Shown: piece after piece, positions 26,408 to 27,657 of the stretch | Layout: each line of letters opens with the position of its first letter | Position numbering within the stretch: position 1 is the first letter of the stretch | IMG/VR virus record: IMGVR_UViG_3300025601_000092 | Coordinates: 1-27,657 of that record | Source: a virus | DNA length: 27,657 bases | Reading direction: 5' to 3' (one strand) | Position numbers and translations under genes: made by a program | Notes under the pieces: generated by a model | What the model was told of the DNA's origin: nothing | Seen by the model: only the letters and a program-made list of their open reading frames with translations | Databases searched by the model: none

Positions 26408-26509
26408 GGGGTAATGAAGGGGTGAGGTCCTGAAACGATCTAACCAAGCCACCCAACAAAGATAGCACCTAGAGAGTTATTATCCTTTCGCTCTGGGTGC
26501 TATTTTTTT
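26408..26509 (+). ncRNA. Candidate regulatory RNA with anti-Shine-Dalgarno loop
   Basis: After the 26276 stop there is no gene for 200 nt. The stretch has a GGGTG/CACCC pair (about 26420-26455) and ends in the hairpin 26462-26509. That hairpin's 16-nt loop contains TTATTATCCTTT, the exact complement of AAAGGATAATAA. It could be a processed 3'-UTR RNA that occupies early-gene ribosome sites. No promoter of its own was seen. Confidence 0.45.
26462..26509 (+). terminator. Strong intrinsic terminator
   Basis: ATAGCACCTAGAG (26462-26474) pairs with CTCTGGGTGCTAT (26491-26503) over 13 positions with one U-G pair, followed by T7. It is the strongest terminator in the window. Confidence 0.9.
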
Positions 26510-26545
26510 CGCCCCCGGCCCCTTTTTATTCCTGGCAGAAAGTTT

Positions 26546-26610
26546 TTAAGAAGTCAATTAAGAACACCTCCAAAACCCCCTAGAAAAATGTCTTACCCCT
26601 GATGTATAGT
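26546..26610 (+). promoter_or_regulatory. Spacer-motif promoter e (leaderless) with long upstream repeat
   Basis: TTTTAAGAAG...TTAAGAACACCTCCAAAA, then AAAATGTCTTACCCC and TG-TATAGT (-10 26605-26610), 6 nt before ATG 26617. The upstream part repeats that of promoter c. Confidence 0.65.
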
Positions 26611-26616
26611 GTAACT

Positions 26617-26880
26617 ATGGAAGACGGAACTTACAGATACGAGAATGCAGCGTTCACACCTATCCAGGAAATTTTTGGGTATTGGGTTGCTAAAGAAGAG
26701 ATAGCCCGTGACGAAATAGAAGAGGGTATGACTATTGGTGTTTGGACTGATAAAGACGGCAGACTTTGGATAGATAGAAGTTATCATCTGTCTGACTTGG
26801 TGCCCGCAATCGCTCTAGCCCAAGCTTGGAATCAGAAAGCAATCTATGACATTGCCAAGAATGAAGTAATAAATGTCTGA
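26617..26880 (+). CDS. 87-aa early protein, leaderless
   Basis: An in-frame ATG at 26602 lies inside the promoter, so ATG 26617, 6 nt after TATAGT, is preferred. MEDGTYRYENAAFTPIQEIF GYWVAKEEIARDEIEEG, MTIGVWTDKDGRLWIDRSYH, then a helical end. A beta-rich fold with paired Trp; no family recognised. Confidence 0.65.
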   Translation: MEDGTYRYENAAFTPIQEIFGYWVAKEEIARDEIEEGMTIGVWTDKDGRLWIDRSYHLSDLVPAIALAQAWNQKAIYDIAKNEVINV

Positions 26881-26895
26881 CCCCTGTGCTATAGT
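26870..26895 (+). promoter_or_regulatory. Spacer-motif promoter f (leaderless)
   Basis: AAATGTCTGACCCC then TGTGC-TATAGT (-10 26890-26895), 6 nt to ATG 26902. It overlaps the upstream stop codon. Confidence 0.7.
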
Positions 26896-26901
26896 TTTAC
26901 T

Positions 26902-27069
26902 ATGAGCAAATTAGGAAGATACAACGAGGCAAGGCGCAAGGTTGAAAGCCAAGCGTTATTTTACAACATACTGAAGAACCCTCACCTAGTGGCGCAAGTT
27001 GATAAGTATAAGGGTTCAAGGCAGTCTAACAACTATAAAGCTATCAAAGAAAGCAGGAGTGATGACTGA
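26902..27069 (+). CDS. 55-aa basic early protein, leaderless
   Basis: MSKLGRYNEARRKVESQALF YNILKNPHLVAQVDKYKGSR: basic and helical, possibly nucleic-acid-binding. No ribosome site; -10 box 6 nt upstream. Confidence 0.65.
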   Translation: MSKLGRYNEARRKVESQALFYNILKNPHLVAQVDKYKGSRQSNNYKAIKESRSDD

Positions 27070-27262
27070 ATACAAGAGGGTATTGGTTGAATGGAAAGAT
27101 ACTCCAGGAGAGGGTTTTCTAGCTACCGTCGCTATTGATGCCGAGTGGACTGAGGGTGAGGATGATGACGGTATCTTCTTTTATTTTAGTAATCAAAATG
27201 AGTTTGAACACGCTCTCGCAGGTGGCGATGAGTATGACTTTACCCTAGAGGAGATAAAATGA
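27062..27262 (+). CDS. 66-aa acidic early protein
   Basis: ATG 27062 overlaps the upstream stop by 8 nt and is preferred to the 26999 start. MTEYKRVLVEWKDTPGEGFL ATVAIDAEWTEGEDDDGIFF: an acidic beta protein. No family recognised. Confidence 0.65.
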   Translation: MTEYKRVLVEWKDTPGEGFLATVAIDAEWTEGEDDDGIFFYFSNQNEFEHALAGGDEYDFTLEEIK

Positions 27263-27405
27263 GAGAAGAATTTTGGGAAATGTCACTTCCAATGAGTGAA
27301 GTGAAAGAAATGGATCGAGAACAGCGCGATGCGTTGATGGCGGATCTTCAGAAACTTGATGATGCTTTTGATAGGGTGCTCTTGAAATATGACCTAGAGT
27401 TCTAG
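27259..27405 (+). CDS. 48-aa helical early protein
   Basis: ATGA overlap. MREEFWEMSLPMSEVKEMDR EQRDALMADLQKLDDAFDRV: a long charged helix. Ribosome site is GAGGAG within the upstream gene. Confidence 0.6.
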   Translation: MREEFWEMSLPMSEVKEMDREQRDALMADLQKLDDAFDRVLLKYDLEF

Positions 27406-27407
27406 GT

Positions 27408-27433
27408 AAAATGTCTGACCCCTGATGTATGAT
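27408..27433 (+). promoter_or_regulatory. Spacer-motif promoter g
   Basis: AAAATGTCTGACCCC then TG-TATGAT (-10 27428-27433); leader with CGAAAGGATA before ATG 27459. Confidence 0.6.
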
Positions 27434-27458
27434 TATTTTATAACCGAAAGGATACAAA

Positions 27459-27653
27459 ATGGCAAAATACGATGTAGTAGTTCAACTAACAGGTCGTGAT
27501 GGAAACGCTTTTGCGGTAATGGGAGCGGTGAAGTCTGCACTAAAAAAGTCTGGAGCAACCGCTTCAGAAATTAGCGAGTATCTTTCTGCCAGTATGTCGG
27601 GAGACTACGACAACCTTTTGAGGGTTGCTATGGAATACGTGGAGGTAAAATAA
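27459..27653 (+). CDS. Conserved small phage protein (LTGxDGNAF type)
   Basis: 64 aa: MAKYDVVVQLTGRDGNAFAV MGAVKSALKKSGA, then a MSGDYDNLLRVAMEYVEV end. The QLTGxDGNAF...VxxALxxxG...SGDYDxLL...V pattern is a widespread small protein of phages and some bacteria; no function is known to me. Ribosome site CGAAAGGATA. Confidence 0.8.
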   Translation: MAKYDVVVQLTGRDGNAFAVMGAVKSALKKSGATASEISEYLSASMSGDYDNLLRVAMEYVEVK

Positions 27654-27657
27654 TGGG
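27653..27657 (+). CDS. Start of a further gene, cut by the window edge
   Basis: TAATG overlap with the previous stop gives ATG at 27653; only one codon is inside the window. The call rests on the recurring coupling pattern. Confidence 0.35.

Noticed and set aside
24113-27418. Short upstream frames starting at the ATG in the spacer motif (MSDP...)
   Set aside because: In most copies the ATG lies upstream of the expected transcript start, so it would not be in the mRNA made from that promoter.

Overview
The window is part of a tailed-phage genome (or a prophage very close to a lytic phage). Its structural half holds tail-fibre and adhesin genes, with a lysin, an HNH endonuclease and a holin-like membrane protein. 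Its other half is a cluster of very small early genes. The host is probably an actinobacterium, perhaps a mid-GC aquatic one; this is inference. Three things support it. Ribosome sites of the early genes are AGAAAGGA/AAAAGGATAA, which pairs with a 16S 3' end of the CCUCCUUUCU type (Actinobacteria, Firmicutes). Many genes look leaderless, with an extended -10 box (TGnTAnnnT) ending exactly 6 nt before ATG. The holin-like protein carries the K-x-NGG-[ST]S-x-[KR]-D motif that I associate with actinophage lysis-region proteins.

Layout. 1-16207 (minus strand): six tail-fibre/adhesin transcription units. Most start from a copy of an AT-rich promoter (AAGTATGGTAAAAT + 6 nt + ATG) feeding a gene that begins M-[AP]-INFPDSP. 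Inside a unit the order is usually INFPDSP protein, then a glycine-rich adhesin (often with an Mtd-N-type domain), then a 100-130 aa protein of the MAHFAELDENN type, linked by TAATG overlaps. One unit contains an HNH endonuclease, one a tail-fibre protein with a complete amicyanin-spaced copper motif, and one is broken by a nonsense codon. 16208-16423 is a divergent promoter region. 16424-17047 (plus) is a lipoprotein lytic transglycosylase. 17028-21500 (minus) holds more tail and baseplate-like genes, including a PASTA protein. 21501-22425 is an extremely AT-rich region with the holin-like gene.

22426-27657 (plus) is the early region. It opens with a long promoter-rich leader and continues with some 20 genes of about 30-90 codons, several encoding Cys-rich zinc-ribbon-like peptides or single-span membrane peptides. 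These are wired by three dispersed repeat families: CGGCGTGTCG(a)CTTGAC at the -35 position (7 copies); AAATGTCTGACCCC in the promoter spacer (7 copies, plus hybrids); and a direct repeat GTTACC-N5-GTTA with an 11-bp period (6 copies). A 13-bp terminator hairpin at 26462-26509 presents a loop complementary to the early-gene Shine-Dalgarno sequences.

Taken together, the minus-strand half builds a large, recently shuffled set of receptor-binding proteins. The plus-strand half looks like host-takeover genes under a shared operator system. No tRNA, CRISPR array or insertion sequence was recognised. Product names rest on motif recognition without database searches.
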